A stretch of DNA of 64,000 nt from Adiantum capillus-veneris (GCA_014529385.2 CM043968.1:131560018-131624017); one strand, 5' to 3'. Shown: positions 11,801 through 23,300, counted from the first letter of the stretch. The notes: generated by a model not told the origin, from the letters alone. Numbers and translations: made by a program.

Positions 11801-12456
11801 GCTGCCTCATTTATGTATGCAACACGAGGCTGGATATTCAGTTTGCAGTCTCACAGGTCAGCAGATTTATGCATAGCCCAGGGTCTAAGCATTGGCAGGT
11901 TGTCAAGAGGATTTTCCGCTACCTTAGTGGCACTTTACATCTTGGCTTGTTTTATCCCAAGGGGGGATCATTGCCGCCAGACTTACATGCTTTTTCGGAC
12001 TCAGATTGGGCTGGTTGTTTTGACACGCGAGTGTCCACAAGTGGTTTTTGTTTCATGCTTGGCACTTCATGTATATCATGGTTGAGCAAGAAGCAACCTA
12101 CTGTGGCCACTTCGAGTTGTGAGGCTGAGTACAGAGCAGTCTTCACAGCTACGGTTAAGTGTGTATGGCTCAAACGTCTTATGGCTGATTTGGGTGTTGG
12201 ACAGGACACTGCCAACACTATCTACACTGACAGTCAGAGCGCATTCGCAGTTGCGAGGAACCCAGTTTTTCATGCTCGCACAAAGCACATTGAGGTGCAT
12301 TACCACTATGTCAGGGAGAGGCTCTCAGCAAGAGAGATCAGCTTGGCTTATGTGCCAACACAGGACAACCTTGCAGATCTTTTCACAAAGGCATTGTCTC
12401 GTGAGAAGCTTGAAACTTTCCGCAAAGCTTTGGGCTTACTCCCCTTTGTGGACTGA
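8843..12456 (+). pseudogene. Copia-2 Gag C-terminus and Pol (PR-IN-RT-RH)
   Basis: One frame runs from after the A8 slip to the stop at 12454-12456, interrupted only by TAG at 9871-9873 and TAG at 10597-10599. Seen in order: zinc knuckle (CHYCKSNDHLIKSC) near 9018; protease WYFDSGATKHIT near 9270; pre-integrase HARFGH and CEGC; integrase with LVHSDVCGP, LHSDRGGEY and TPQQNSVVERKNRS; RT with YVDD near 11500; RNase H with DSQSAFAV near 12230. The first stop sits at the Gln of the usual LQLVHSDV block, compatible with CAG to TAG. RT motif A reads QSYVVTAFLNG where the family has Q-MDV-TAFLNG, so the first catalytic Asp is replaced by Tyr. This copy is therefore probably enzymatically dead even apart from the stops. 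Confidence 0.92.
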
Positions 12457-12520
12457 TCCTGTCCTCAGGGCATGGCACTTCCCTTTACTCATGTGCCAGC
12501 TCTCGTTCACCACATCACTC

Positions 12521-12531
12521 CAGGGGGGATT
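12521..12531 (+). other. Copia-2 polypurine tract
   Basis: CAGGGGGGATT directly precedes the 3' LTR and would prime plus-strand DNA synthesis. Confidence 0.8.
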
Positions 12532-12758
12532 TGTTACCATATACATGTGGTAGTGATGTGTGTGAACACACTAGGACCGCCGGGGCATTTTTTCCCTCTT
12601 TAGGAGGTTTTCTCCCCCGTGCATTGTTTATACGCCCATCACTCTAGGGCTATCTATCTTTCCATTGCACACTAAGTAACACACTCTCTATTGTGTGCCT
12701 TGAGCTTCCTTCGTCTTCTCCAAGTTGTGTGTGTTTCTCTGCAACCCTAATTCCAACA
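12532..12758 (+). repeat. Copia-2 3' LTR
   Basis: 227 bp, partner of 7585-7809, ending CCAACA and followed by target duplication ATTAT at 12759-12763. Confidence 0.96.
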
Positions 12759-12763
12759 ATTAT

Positions 12764-13638
12764 TAACGTATCTTGATGGTGACCTGCAAAAACCAATAGA
12801 GCCGGTAGGTCCACTGGGCTTTTTTATTTTCTCGATGATGGGTCCAGCGGGCTTTAGGGTTTTCTCGGTGGGCCCGCCAAGAAAATGAAAAAGCCCAACG
12901 GGCCTAGACTGTATATGGTAAACCTCTTCTTACTTTGGCATTTTAACTAGGCAAATCCTTGGGGAGTGTATCCGAGCGCCGGGTACAATTGTCTCCTTGT
13001 GAATTGACCTAAGGTTACAGAGTCACATGTCCTTTTTTTGGCCAATCATGATTCTTAATACGGTAATCACCTCTAAAAATATTTAAATCCTTCACCAAAA
13101 ATTAAGGTATGAAGCCAAAAAATTTGAAACTTTGCAGAGTCGTACTCATTGTGTCGAAGCCATTGGTCCATAAAAGGGCCCAAGTTGGTTTTAGAAGATA
13201 AGAATATTTAAATAATGAGTTGATAGTCAAGGGTCCGATGCCCTGTACTAGTGTACAAGGTATGTAAAGATCCTTGAAGTCTTGCATTGTTTTCCATCAT
13301 AGATTTGAATTGATATACATTTTCACTGCACAATATGAGAGCTATAATCCTTAATTGGGTGAAATTAGCTTTTATATATTGAATTGAATTCATAAGGGGG
13401 ATACAATCCTTGATTCGGTACAAGTGGTCCTCAATTATGTAATTGTATTGAAGATTTCATTGCCTTGTTTTATGCATTGGTTTATATAGGGAATGCATTA
13501 TGTATTATGAAAGATTGTTAGTGCATGAGATGGCCAATTATCAACATTATTTCTTTGTGTGTGTTTTGAAAATAATAATCATCGTTTTAATGTAAATGTT
13601 TATGATTCTTTGTAGCATGTGAAAATAGTTAGTGTCTT
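12764..13638. other. Intergenic remnant with an imperfect inverted repeat, no gene
   Basis: No coding signal. Positions 12812-12833 (CACTGGGCTTTTTTATTTTC) and 12877-12903 (its approximate reverse complement, GAAAATGAAAAAGCCCAACG) form an inverted repeat around CGGGCC-rich sequence. This resembles sub-terminal repeats of a DNA transposon, perhaps the CACTA cut by Copia-2, but no TIR was found. 13000-13638 is A-T rich and featureless to my reading. Confidence 0.45.
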
Positions 13639-14358
13639 AAAGGAGGCTGCATTTTAGTCTAGCACAATGCTACACACACACACACACACACACACACAAC
13701 TCATGTGTGTAAGAAGAACTGCATCTCCTTCTCCAAGAATTGAGAAGTAGAGGCCTACACCAACAACTCTTGGCTATGGAATGCAAATGCAACCAAGAAC
13801 CAAGCTTCAATGGCATGCTCATCTCTTCTACCATGCTAATTACTAAGCTAAGCTATGCTATTAGAGTGATTATGTGAGGAGAATACTTATTTCTCATAAG
13901 ATACATCTTCTTCCTCTCAATCTATCCTCATTCCCTACTAGCTCTCACCATTTTTGAAGGTGTGTGAGGTCTTGGGACTGAGGCTAGGGACACTAGGTGT
14001 GTTTTTCAAGTATAATTTGGTGCATGAAGCTTCCATCTTCATTGCACCAACGCATTTTATCAAGGAACACAAGAATTGTAATGTAAAAAAGTCTTCTTTG
14101 ATGGGACAAGCTATAATACAAAGCCTTTATGGAGGGGGAACCGGCTCCATGTGAATCCGGTCCTCAACTGTTGTCAATTGTTCTATTTCCCTCTCTTTTC
14201 AAGTATTGTCAATGCCAAATTAGCTAGGTGTAAATTGCTATGTTTCATTTTTAAATTAAGTACTCTATCTATGCTCATTAGGAGCTTGTTCTTAATAAAA
14301 TGCTCACTATGTTATCAATTTCCGCTACACACAAGCTACTAGTGCATTAAATGTTACA
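13639..14358 (+). repeat. Gypsy-1 5' LTR, right-hand ~720 bp only
   Basis: Nearly collinear with 21282-22030, including GCTGCATTTTA, a CA microsatellite (13672-13698), the block from AAGAAGAACTG to GTGTGAGGTC and the terminal AAATGTTACA. Similarity stops abruptly near 13639 although the 3' LTR continues leftward to 20433, so the left end is truncated or recombined. Confidence 0.82.
13672..13698. repeat. (AC)n microsatellite, short allele in Gypsy-1 5' LTR
   Basis: 27-bp AC run; the equivalent tract in the 3' LTR (21315-21372) is 58 bp, so the repeat changed length after insertion or during LTR divergence. Confidence 0.95.
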
Positions 14359-14359
14359 T

Positions 14360-14371
14360 TGGTATCAGAGC
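14360..14371 (+). other. Gypsy-1 primer-binding site
   Basis: Perfect TGGTATCAGAGC one base after the LTR end, complementary to plant initiator tRNA-Met. Confidence 0.93.
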
Positions 14372-14537
14372 TATTGGTTTCTCTTTTATTGCTCAAGAAG
14401 AGAGGTCCTCAAGCTTGCTACAAATGGTTGGTGTTATTAATTGCAAAAGTATAAGTAGAATAGGGATTTTTCATCCTTGAAGCACACCTGCTTTATGCAG
14501 TTAACGAGGACACTGTTGAGAGCTATGGTCTTAATAA

Positions 14538-14787
14538 CTCGGGGGGTTCACCATTCACTACCCTCCTATATAACGTGCGTTCGTGGGGTATTTAGAAAAC
14601 CCCTCTTTTAACATGTCTAAATGAATAAAATGACCCCTTATTTTAGGATTTTTTCACAAAATCAAATATAAAAACCCCTTATTTTAATGTATCTCTATTG
14701 TTAAATTGCCTTAAAAAGTTCATTTAACAACCACTCCTATCGAACTCACATTATACATTAACATGATTACATAGTGCACCCCCCGAG
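14538..14787. mobile_element. MITE-1, 250-bp AT-rich element with TIRs and 8-bp target duplication
   Basis: Left end CTCGGGGGGTTCACCAT and right end (read inward on the other strand) CTCGGGGGGTGCACTAT form imperfect 17-bp terminal inverted repeats. The element is flanked by CTTAATAA at 14530-14537 and again at 14788-14795, an 8-bp duplication, which is the size made by hAT transposases. The interior is AT-rich with AAAACCCCT motifs and no coding potential. It sits in the leader of Gypsy-1 between PBS and Gag, so it jumped after that element arrived. A second copy is at 24884-25121. Confidence 0.85.
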
Positions 14788-15028
14788 CTTAATAATAGAG
14801 TCCTATGGGGCTTGCCTTTGGATTAACCATTATTGTGCTATTACAAGCTTGACAGGAATCGGTGTTGTCTTGGCTCTGTCGAACCCTCTCTTCTATTCCT
14901 TGCAATCAATAATATTCGAGCCACGGGTATAGATGCTTGAGTGCTTATCTTTGAAGGCAAAGAGGAGTAGCAACTAGGGCTTGAAGTGCCAAAGTACAAG
15001 TAAACATTTACACCTAAAATTTGCTAGT

Positions 15029-16648
15029 ATGGCAAACAAGGGAAAAGAGATTGAAATGAATGTTGATAGCATTGATTTTGCTAATGAAAGAGCAACTAAT
15101 GATGCCCCTATGCTTGTTAACTATCTTGTTTCTAGGCTTCAACAAAACCTGGGCAGCCCATCCCTCCAAGGTGAAGTGCTATAGCAATTGTGCACCCATG
15201 GTATTCTCCAAACTCCCTACCAAGAAGAGAGAGTACCTAGGAAAGCTCTTGGTGAGACTTCCAAAAGAGAACTCTCTCCGATAAGGGAAGAAGAGGAGGA
15301 TCCATACATAGGGCTCAAAAATTTACTACTTGATGATGCATCTCCCTCTCAAAGGAGAACCCAAGTTTCAACGGTAGAGCCCCCACCAAAAGAACGAGAA
15401 AGAATTGAGTCTCCTACCACCTCGGTGGAGATGGCTCCATAAAGACGGCGGGCAAAATGCTCTCCAACACCCCCTAAACGGAGAAGACCATTGCATACTT
15501 CTCTACACCATAATTCAAAGAGGGAAGAGAGAAAACAAGAGAAGAAAAAGGCAAGAAAGAGGTCACCCTCTTCTCCATCTTCCTCTTCCTCTTCCTCTTT
15601 TGAAGAAAGTGATCATGCAGACAAGGAGGAACAAGAAAAGAAAAAGGCGAGAAATAGGTCACCCTCTTCTCCATCCTCCTCATACTTTTCCTCTTCTGAA
15701 GAAAGTGATGGTGCAGCTCTTGAACCACCTAAAAGAAGAGGCCATAGGAAATCCTATGCCGCATGGAATAGGTCATCCAAGCTTTAAAAATTCAAAGTTG
15801 GAGGAAAGAACATCTCTTTTCTTACCTACGATGGCACCTTTGGTGCTACAGACAAAGTCTTGGCCTTTATCCATCAATTCGATGCGGTGTTTGGAGATGA
15901 GGGCTTCACAGAGTCCTTTAAGCTACATCATATAGCTATGCATTTTCAAAAGTCCGCTAGGCAATGGTGGTCTAGCCTACGAGCAAACGGTGAAGCTCCA
16001 CCAACATGGAAAGCTTTAAGAGCTTCCATCATGAAGCAGTTTTTGTCTATCGATGCCAAAGACAAAGTATTCACCAAATTGCGAAGCATCTTGAAGCTCT
16101 CTCCCTAGGAATCCATTCACAAATATGTAAACAAGTTTTGGGATTTACATCTCAAAGCCGCTGACTTCAAAAAGATGGATTTTGGAGAGAAAAAACAACA
16201 ATTTTGTGCGGGTTTAACCAAGGATAGGGCGGAGTATGTTAACCTCCAAAAGCCACGCACCGTATCTACGGTCATATACCATACCATGGTGGCCTCAAGA
16301 ATCAATTTCCAACAAGGGACTAAGAGAAATCTTAAGCCCATAGAAAACAAGGATTGTAACAAGCCTAAGGGAAAGGACAATGTCCAAAAGTCTCCCAAAG
16401 GCAATGCCAACAACAAGAAAGCCAAGGAGAAGGGAGTTTATAAAGGCAAAAATAAAAACTATCCTGAAGAACTAGAGTGTTATCGAAAAGATAACCGTTG
16501 TTTCAAGTGCCGAGAGCAAGGGCATGATTATCATGCTTGCCCCCACAAGAATACATGTAATGAGCCTCCTAGAGCTACCTTTGTCGAATTTCAAGAAGAG
16601 GATTCTCATCACAAAGGATCTCCTTATGCCATTCTTGGGGAAAGGTAA
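15029..16648 (+). pseudogene. Gypsy-1 Gag
   Basis: A single frame from ATG 15029 (MANKGKEIEMNV) to 16648, about 540 codons, broken by four in-frame stops (15182, 15440, 15785, 16106) and no frameshift. Order: acidic N-terminus; two near-identical Arg/Ser-Pro rich modules (KKARKRSPSSPSS and KKARNRSPSSPSS near 15545 and 15640) suggesting an internal ~100-bp duplication; capsid core (FIHQFDAVFGDEGFTESFK, ARQWWSSLRANG); basic linker; CCHC zinc knuckle CFKCREQGHDYHAC near 16500. Several stops replace likely Gln codons, compatible with C-to-T mutation at methylated sites. Confidence 0.88.
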
Positions 16649-16699
16649 GAGAACTGCATGATTCTTTTATTCTCTTTGACCCTAGTTCTACTCACAATT

Positions 16700-18475
16700 C
16701 ATATCCACAGAGTTGGCCACCAAGCTAAGCATCCAAGCCTATGAGATTGGAAATGTCCTACCTGCCAATGGTGCTTTCAAGGGGCAAGAAGCCTCAGTCA
16801 CTCCCTTAATTGGGAAATTGAGGCTCCCTATCCAAAGCTATGTGGACAAGGAGGATTTCTTCATCTCTCCTCTCAAGCATGAGGATGTAATCCTAGGGGC
16901 ACCATAGTTTGATTGCATGGCTACCAATGTTAAATTCCCTGAAAGAAAAATCTACTTTAGGTTCATGGAAAAATATATGTACATAGATGCTAAGGATTTG
17001 GGTAGTACCATACCCCTTGTACATAAGCAAGCTTTCAATAAGTCATAAAAGATCTATTTCCGTGTACATTATTTTTGTTAAAGATTCTCAAAATGAACCT
17101 AATTCTTTAGCAAAAGAAAATATAAATAATCAAAAGGAATTAGAGTTATCCAACTTCTTCAAGGGGTTCCAAGATGTTTTTATTGACGACATCCCTTGTG
17201 AATTACATCCCAAACGAGGCAATGACGACCATGCAATTAAAATTCTTCCAGGAAGTCCACCGCCTAATAAACCTCCTTGTAGAGTTTCTCAAGCTCAACA
17301 AGAGGAGATTATGCGGCAAGTGCATGAGTTAGTTGAGAAAGACATGGTTAGGCCTAGCTCATCTCCATTTTGTTCACCATTGTTTTTAGTGCAAAAGAAA
17401 GACGGCAGATATCGTATGTGTGTCGACTATCAAGCAATAAATAGAATCACTATCAAGAATAGGTTTCGCGTTCCATGGGTAGAATGCCTATTTGATAAGC
17501 TGCAAGGTTCGACCTACTTCAGTAGGATTGACCTAAAAAGTGGCTACCATCAAATAAGGATAGCTGATCAAGACATTGTAAAGACCGCATTTTAGACTAC
17601 GTTTGGTCTTTACGAGTACATTGTCATGCCTTTTGGCTTGACCAATGCACCAGCCACATTTAACCAGTTGATGAAAAAGCTATTCATGCCTCACCGAACC
17701 TTTACTGGAGTGTTCTTTGATGATATAACCATCTACTCTAATTCATTAGACGAATACAAGCAAAACCTCCATGTAATATTTCAAGTTTTTACAAGGGAAT
17801 AAGCTCTATATAAACCGAAAGAAAACTCCTACAAGAGATTCAGTATTTAGGTCACATTATCTCTCAAGATGGCATCCAAAAGGATCCATAAAATTTAGAG
17901 GTAATAAAAAATGGCCTAATCCAAGGAATCTGCATGAACTAAGAAGCTTTATAGTTATGTGTGCATACTATAGACGCTTCATAGAAAAGTTCTCACAAAT
18001 CACAGGACCATTACATGACCTAACCAAGAAAAACGTTAGGTATATATGGTTCACGAAGGAGAATAATGCTTTCAAAAAGCTTAAAGAGAAGTTTATCTCT
18101 CAACCTGTCTTTACACTGTCGGATCTCTCAAAACCATTTGAGGTCCAATGCCTTGGAGCTATTTTTCTCTAAGAAGGGCACGCCATAGCCTATGAAAGTC
18201 AAAGGCTCGACCCTATTGAACAAGCTCTAGGGATATATGAAAAGAAACTCTTACCGGTTCTACATGCTCTAAACTCATGGAAGCACTATTTATTGGGGAC
18301 TCCTTTGATTCTGCAAACGGATCACCACAGCTTTAAGTACTTCATGACGCAGACCAAGCTTTCCGATAAACAAATGAGGGTGGACAAATTTCCTTTCGCA
18401 ATTTCATTTTCATATTGCTCACATTGCTGCCAAGCGTAATCAAGTAGCCGATGCACTCTCAAGATGACCGAGAGT
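16700..18475 (+). pseudogene. Gypsy-1 protease, reverse transcriptase and RNase H
   Basis: A degraded protease region (16713-16990) is followed by RT. Landmarks: PPNKPPCRVSQAQQEEI (17270), SSPFCSPLFLVQKKDGRYRM, RIDLKSGYHQIRI (17528), a stop at 17593, MPFGLTNAPATF (17625) and FFDD near 17715 where autonomous Gypsy elements have YxDD. RNase H remnants include IAYESQRLDP (18185), LQTDHHSFKYF (18315) and VADALS (18447). Frames shift near 17800 and 18170. Not functional. Confidence 0.87.
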
Positions 18476-18689
18476 GAATACGGTATCCATAGAAACTCAC
18501 AATGATCTATCTTCTATAATTGATGAGTATGCTATCGATCTCGATCTTAGAGGTGATTTTCAGCCCTTGCACTAGGGAAGAAGTAAGAACCATTTACCCT
18601 ACAAGATGGTTATCTTCTCTGTGGTAATAGACTATGTGTTACTAACTCACTATGTGAGGAAGTAATGTATGAATCTCATGCTTCTCCTT

Positions 18690-20103
18690 ATGCGGGCATA
18701 GAGGGATTCAGTCTACCCTAAAAGGGATAGAAACATATTTCTATTGGTCTGCCACCATTAAAGCAAACATACAAGAGTATGTTTCAAAATGTGTGGTATG
18801 CCAAAAGACAAAGTTTGATAGAGGGAATCAACTTGGATTGCTTCAACCATTTCCAATACCTAATTCACCATGGGAGAGCATATCCATGAATTTTATCTTT
18901 GGATTGCCCAAGTCTATCCATGGGAATAAAGGAATATGGACAATAGTAGACAGGTTTAGCAAACAAGCACATCTCATACCTGTCAAAAATACTATCAAAG
19001 CCCATCAAATGGCAACCCTCTTTATATTGCAAATCTTCAAATACCATGGCTTGCCCAAGTCTATCCATGGGAATAGAGGAATATGGACAATAGTAGACAC
19101 GTTTAGCAAACAAGCACATTTCATACCTGTCAAAAAGACTATCAAAGCCCATCAAATGGCAACCCTCTTTATATCACAAATCTTCAAATACCTTGGCTTG
19201 CCAATGTCTATAGTGTCGGATAGAGATCCTAGAATGACCAGTAACTTTTGGAAGGGTCTCGTTGAGAATTTAGGTACAAGGCTAAACTTCTCTTCTGTCT
19301 ATCATCCCCAAACGGATGGCCAAAGTGAAATAGCTAACCTAACAATTCTTGATCTACGAAAAGCTTATGTCATAGAAATAGACCAAAAGTCCCAATGGGA
19401 GAAGTACTTACCCTTAGTGGAGTATGCTTACAATAACACTGTACATACTTCCACGGGAAAAGCACCTTTCAAGGTGATAGAGGGAATCAAAAAGTCCCGT
19501 GCTACTCAAGGTACATGGTAAGATCTTCACTGCAGATGAATATAGCCGAGACCTACAAGAATCTTTCCCAAAAGATTAAGGATGCTATATCCATCTCTCA
19601 GTAAAGGCAAAAGGTTGCTACTGATAAGCACAGAAGAGCCCTAGTCTTTAAACAAAATGATTGGGTCTTGCTTAAGTTTACCAAGGATCGATTAAGGCAC
19701 ACAATGGGCAAGATTCCTATGGGACACCAAAAGTACTATGCAAAGGTACTATGGTCCCTTCCAGATTCTTAGGCCAATCAATGAGATGGACTATCAACTC
19801 AAGTTTCCTAGCCATTGGCTCATACACAATGCTTTCCATGTGAGCCTACTAAAGCCTTACAAAAGAGAGACACCTCAAGAAGCAAATATTGAAGACCCAT
19901 CGGAGATTGAGGACCAAGAAGAGGTGCTGCAGCCTGAGTCCATTCTCTGACACGAAGACAAGGTATTACGAGGCGGTAAGACTATCCAACAATATCTTAT
20001 CAAGTTTAGAAATTATCCTTTTGAAGATGCTAGATGGATGCAAGACATACAATTAACGGATAGCCTAAACCTTGTCAATGCTTACAATGATTCCCTAAAG
20101 TAA
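18690..20103 (+). pseudogene. Gypsy-1 integrase with internal duplication, and chromodomain tail
   Basis: Integrase zinc region ends CVVCQKTKFDR (18790). In the core the first catalytic Asp is lost (ISMNFIFG; family MDFI). A 147-bp segment is then tandemly repeated in frame (18901-19047 and 19048-19194), so 49 residues containing IWTIVD.FSKQAH are present twice. The remaining DDE landmarks SIVSDRDPRM and HPQTDGQSE follow, then a GPF-type module ([24 protein letters not shown]) and a chromodomain-like KFRNYP..DARWM. Stops at about 19519 and 19948 break the frame. Confidence 0.9.
18901..19194 (+). repeat. 147-bp tandem duplication within integrase
   Basis: Two adjacent 147-bp copies (18901-19047, 19048-19194) differing at about eight positions. 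Each starts GG(A/C)TTGCCCAAGTCTAT; a similar GGCTTGCCAATGTCTAT follows at 19195. The three short matches suggest slippage or unequal exchange between them. Length is a multiple of three, so the frame is kept. Confidence 0.95.
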
Positions 20104-20432
20104 GCAAATGTAAATATGTATAAATGAACAAATTTTTTGTCTTATAAGACTGTGTTTTTCTTTGTTGTGCACAAATTTTAATAAGTATGCATGCTTAGGA
20201 TCATGTTTGTGGAGACGACCTCTCCCAAACATCAAGTAGAGATTGTCACTCTACTATGGAAGATTGATACAGACTAATGTGCAGGCATGCTTGCGGTAGC
20301 AAAGGTTCTCAAGCACCAAATGGACTAGTCATCCATTTTGGAACAGTGTTGCGCTAGCAAACGAACTAATGACTAGGCTTTATCTTTTGTACATCATAGT
20401 CGAGGACGACTATGATTTCAAGAGAGAAATAA

Positions 20433-21312
20433 TGTCATAAAAACTAATATTTAATACTTCCAAATGATTTTATCATGTTAAACTGATCATTTAAATGGGA
20501 AAGTACCAGGGGAGTAAACCCTAGAATAATGGTAAGGCTGCCAGACTGATCTCAGTCAGGGATCCAAAGGAGTAAAAATAGGGATCCAAAGGGGGACAGT
20601 CTGCAAAAGAGCAATGTGCTTCAATGGGGCTTAAAAGACCTAAGGTTCAACCCCTTTAAGACTTCCATAGGCTAAAGTTTTTAAATTTAATTGTATTGTC
20701 CAAAGGCCAAAGTAGGGGAAATATTGAATGGTCATGGGAAGATTCAAAAGTCTTCCCACATCCCTAGGAAGGAGGGGGCGAGCCCTTATTGTAGGGGATG
20801 AGAGAGAAACACACACACACACACACTCCAAGGCTCCCCCTTTACACAAAGGGAATAGTGGACACAAATCAGGCTCCTAGGCTAGTTGCTCCCAATCTCC
20901 CCTCAAATCCTATTGGATGGCCATAGAGGTGGACCAATGAGAATTAGGCTAGAGTAAATTTAGTCTAATCAATTTCAAAATGCTTGATAAAAGAACCAAT
21001 AGAATTTAAGCTCCCTAGAAGACTATTGGACAATCTACCAAGGGGTCCAATGAGCATTCAGCAGCCCAATGGCTTGCCTGATTCCTATTGGCCAGAAGAC
21101 TAAGAGATCCAATGAGAGTTTAGTTGAATTATTTAACTACCTATAGCTCTCACAAAAGGGGAAAGGGGGACACTTGTCAAAAGGCTATCAACTATGCTTC
21201 TAATTTGTGATTGACTAAGCTTTACAAGAGCCAATGGGAGGCCAACATGGGCATTTAGCAAGAGGGGTCGACCAAGGTGAGAAAGGGGGCTGCATTTTAT
21301 TCTAACACAATG

Positions 21313-21375
<63 letters not shown>

Positions 21376-22030
21376 TCATGTGTGTAAGAAGAACTTCATC
21401 TCCTTCTCCAAGCATTGAGAAGTAGAGGCCTACACCAACAACTCTTGGCTATGGAATGCAAATCCAACCAAGAGCCAAGCTTCAATGGCATGCCCATCTC
21501 TTCTACCATGCTGTTTACTAAGCTAAGCTATTCTATTAGAGTGATTATGTGAGGAGAATACTTCTTTATCGTAAGATACATCTTCTTCCTCTCAATCTAT
21601 CCTCATTCCTTGCTAGCTCTCACCATTTTTGAAGGTGTGTGAGGTCTTGGGACTGAGGCTAGGGACACTAGGTGTGTTTTGCAAGCATAATTTGGTGCAT
21701 GAATCTTCCATCTTCGCAACAACGCATTTTATCAAGGAACACAAGAATTGTATTGTACAAAAGTCTCCTTTGATGGAAGTAGCTATAATGCAAATCCTTT
21801 ATGGAGGGGGGAACAGCTCCATGTAAATCTGGTCCTCAAATGTTGTCAATTGTTCTATTTCTCTCTCTTTTCAAGTATTGTCAATGCCAAATTAGCTAGG
21901 TGTAAATTGCTATGTTTCTTTTTCAAATTAAGTACTCTATCTATGCTCATTAGGAACTTGTTCTTAATGAAATACTCACTATGTTATCAATTTCCGCTAC
22001 ACACACGTTACTAGTGCATTAAATGTTACA
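20433..22030 (+). repeat. Gypsy-1 3' LTR
   Basis: Starts TGTCATAAAAAC after GATTTCAAGAGAGAAATAA, the same arrangement (TTTCAAG + purine tract + TGTCA) as Gypsy-6 at 60337-60356, and ends AAATGTTACA. 1598 bp by this reading. The part from about 21282 matches 13639-14358. If instead the LTR started at TGCATTTT (21291) it would be 740 bp; the PPT comparison favours the longer version. No gene is visible in 20433-21290; a short AC run is at 20809-20825. Confidence 0.68.
21315..21372. repeat. (AC)29 microsatellite in Gypsy-1 3' LTR
   Basis: 58-bp pure AC run, expanded relative to the 27-bp tract at the equivalent position of the 5' LTR. Confidence 0.96.
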
Positions 22031-22339
22031 TAAAACTTTCCAAATCCCTAAGGTTCCATGAACACATTCCCGTGTGGTGCCTAGTTAACTCCTAACATGC
22101 TGAGAATCATGTATCTTCTGAGTAATTTCAAAAGTTAATATATTTATTAGCTTCCATTCAATATTTTGCTCGTTTTGACGAGTGAAAATGTGAATTACCT
22201 TGCAAGAAATACACTAGGGTTACCATAAAAACTATACACTATGGAAAATTTGTTGGGCAAGGGTGTTTGTTAGAAGTAATGGGCATGTCACATGTTTTTG
22301 GATACTTGGCTTGCTTTTAACAGGTGAGATGTAAGCTAC

Positions 22340-23300
22340 CTTGCAAAAAATCACTAAATTACCAAAAAAACCATATATTCCGAGAAATTTGAAGGGCAAG
22401 GTTTCTCGTAAAAATATTCTTTATGGGAAAAAATCCACTGGCATTTATTGGAATCTAAGTTCAAAATATAAGCATGACTATAGCATTAATTGCTACAAAG
22501 CAAGGCTTGTTGCATACGGTCATGCAAGGGAGAGGCTTATAATTTTATGAAACCTTGGCCTCCACTTATTGTATGATAACCATTCATGGAATATATGCAT
22601 TGGAAATGTAATATTGATGAAAGGTACATTGGTCAAGCAATAAAAAACTTTTTTGAATGGAGACTTACATGAGTATATGTGTGTAATTCACGCTCATGGC
22701 TTCGTTCAAATAGGGATAAAAAGAAAATATTAATGCAGATTGCATAAAGCACTGTGATGTTTTAATCAAGCCTTGTGTACTTGGTATAATAATTCACATA
22801 CATCTCTCATTGCACGTGGATTGTTTAATAGTTTGATTAAAAAAATTTCTAGAGACAAGAGTGATGTTCTTTTAGCTATGGCTGTTGTATGCTAACGATT
22901 GCTACTCGTTGGACCAAATGAGGCTCATAGTGAATTTATCCTTTGAATGTTGGATTTGGAACCATTGCATTTCTATTTGGGCATATAATTGAAGCAATGC
23001 ATGGAGGTATTACCTTTTCTTAGGGACATACTAAATTGTAGAGATTTGGTCTTGAAGACTTAGAAGTATATGCCTATGGCTACACATCTAGAAATAGATG
23101 TAAGACTTTGTCTTTATGATGCTAGAAATCCATTTGATGTCTCTCTATGAATAGGGCATATGATGTCTTATATTATGTTTATTGACGAATTTATAACTTC
23201 AAAGGCAAAAAATTCATGCAAACTCTAGGTTTTAAATCATTAACTTGTAGTTAAGAGGAATGTGGGTCTCACAAGTAAATAAGTTTATGGATGGGATCAT
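22340..23300 (+). pseudogene. Old Copia RT relic related to Copia-2
   Basis: Broken frames follow the order of a Copia RT: YKHDYSINCYKARLVAYGHA (22457-22520), LNGDLHEYMC (22655), a GLED block with MATHLEIDVRLCLYDAR-like sequence (23040-23130) that parallels GLEDCKPIATPM...LSLHDA of Copia-2, and VSKFMDG near 23275. No continuous frame survives, and no LTRs are visible. 22031-22340 before it has no recognisable feature. Confidence 0.7.

Larger units (their letters stand above)
7585..12758 (+). mobile_element. Copia-2, complete Ty1/copia LTR retrotransposon
   Basis: All structural parts are present: 225-bp and 227-bp LTRs starting TGTTACC and ending CCAACA, a PBS two bases after the 5' LTR, a polyprotein frame, a PPT next to the 3' LTR, and a 5-bp target duplication ATTAT (7580-7584 and 12759-12763). 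The LTRs differ at about nine bases plus a 2-bp length difference, so the insertion is moderately old. The coding part needs one frameshift and two stop corrections to be open, so the copy is not autonomous. It lies downstream of the CACTA fossil and interrupts whatever sequence joined 7579 to 12764. Confidence 0.97.
13639..22030 (+). mobile_element. Gypsy-1, chromodomain Ty3/gypsy element, 5' LTR truncated
   Basis: Pol order protease, RT, RNase H, integrase, then a chromodomain-like tail (19960-20075, QYLIKFRNYPFEDARWM) identifies a Ty3/gypsy chromovirus. The right LTR appears to start at 20433 after a purine-rich tract, making it 1598 bp, whereas only the last ~720 bp exist on the left. No matching target duplication was found (13634-13638 versus TAAAA at 22031-22035), consistent with loss of the left end. 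Decay is advanced: Gag has four in-frame stops and Pol is in at least three frames. Confidence 0.9.

Noticed and set aside
12119-12553. 145-codon frame overlapping the Copia-2 RNase H
   Set aside because: Shadow of the pol frame; the RNase H motifs are in the other frame.
13648-13652. Target-site duplication for Gypsy-1
   Set aside because: Left GAGGC or GTTAG and right TAAAA do not match under any tested LTR boundary.
14360-14371. tRNA gene suspected from TGGTATCAGAGC and its other occurrences
   Set aside because: Only the 12-nt primer-binding complement is present; there is no cloverleaf and each copy abuts an LTR.
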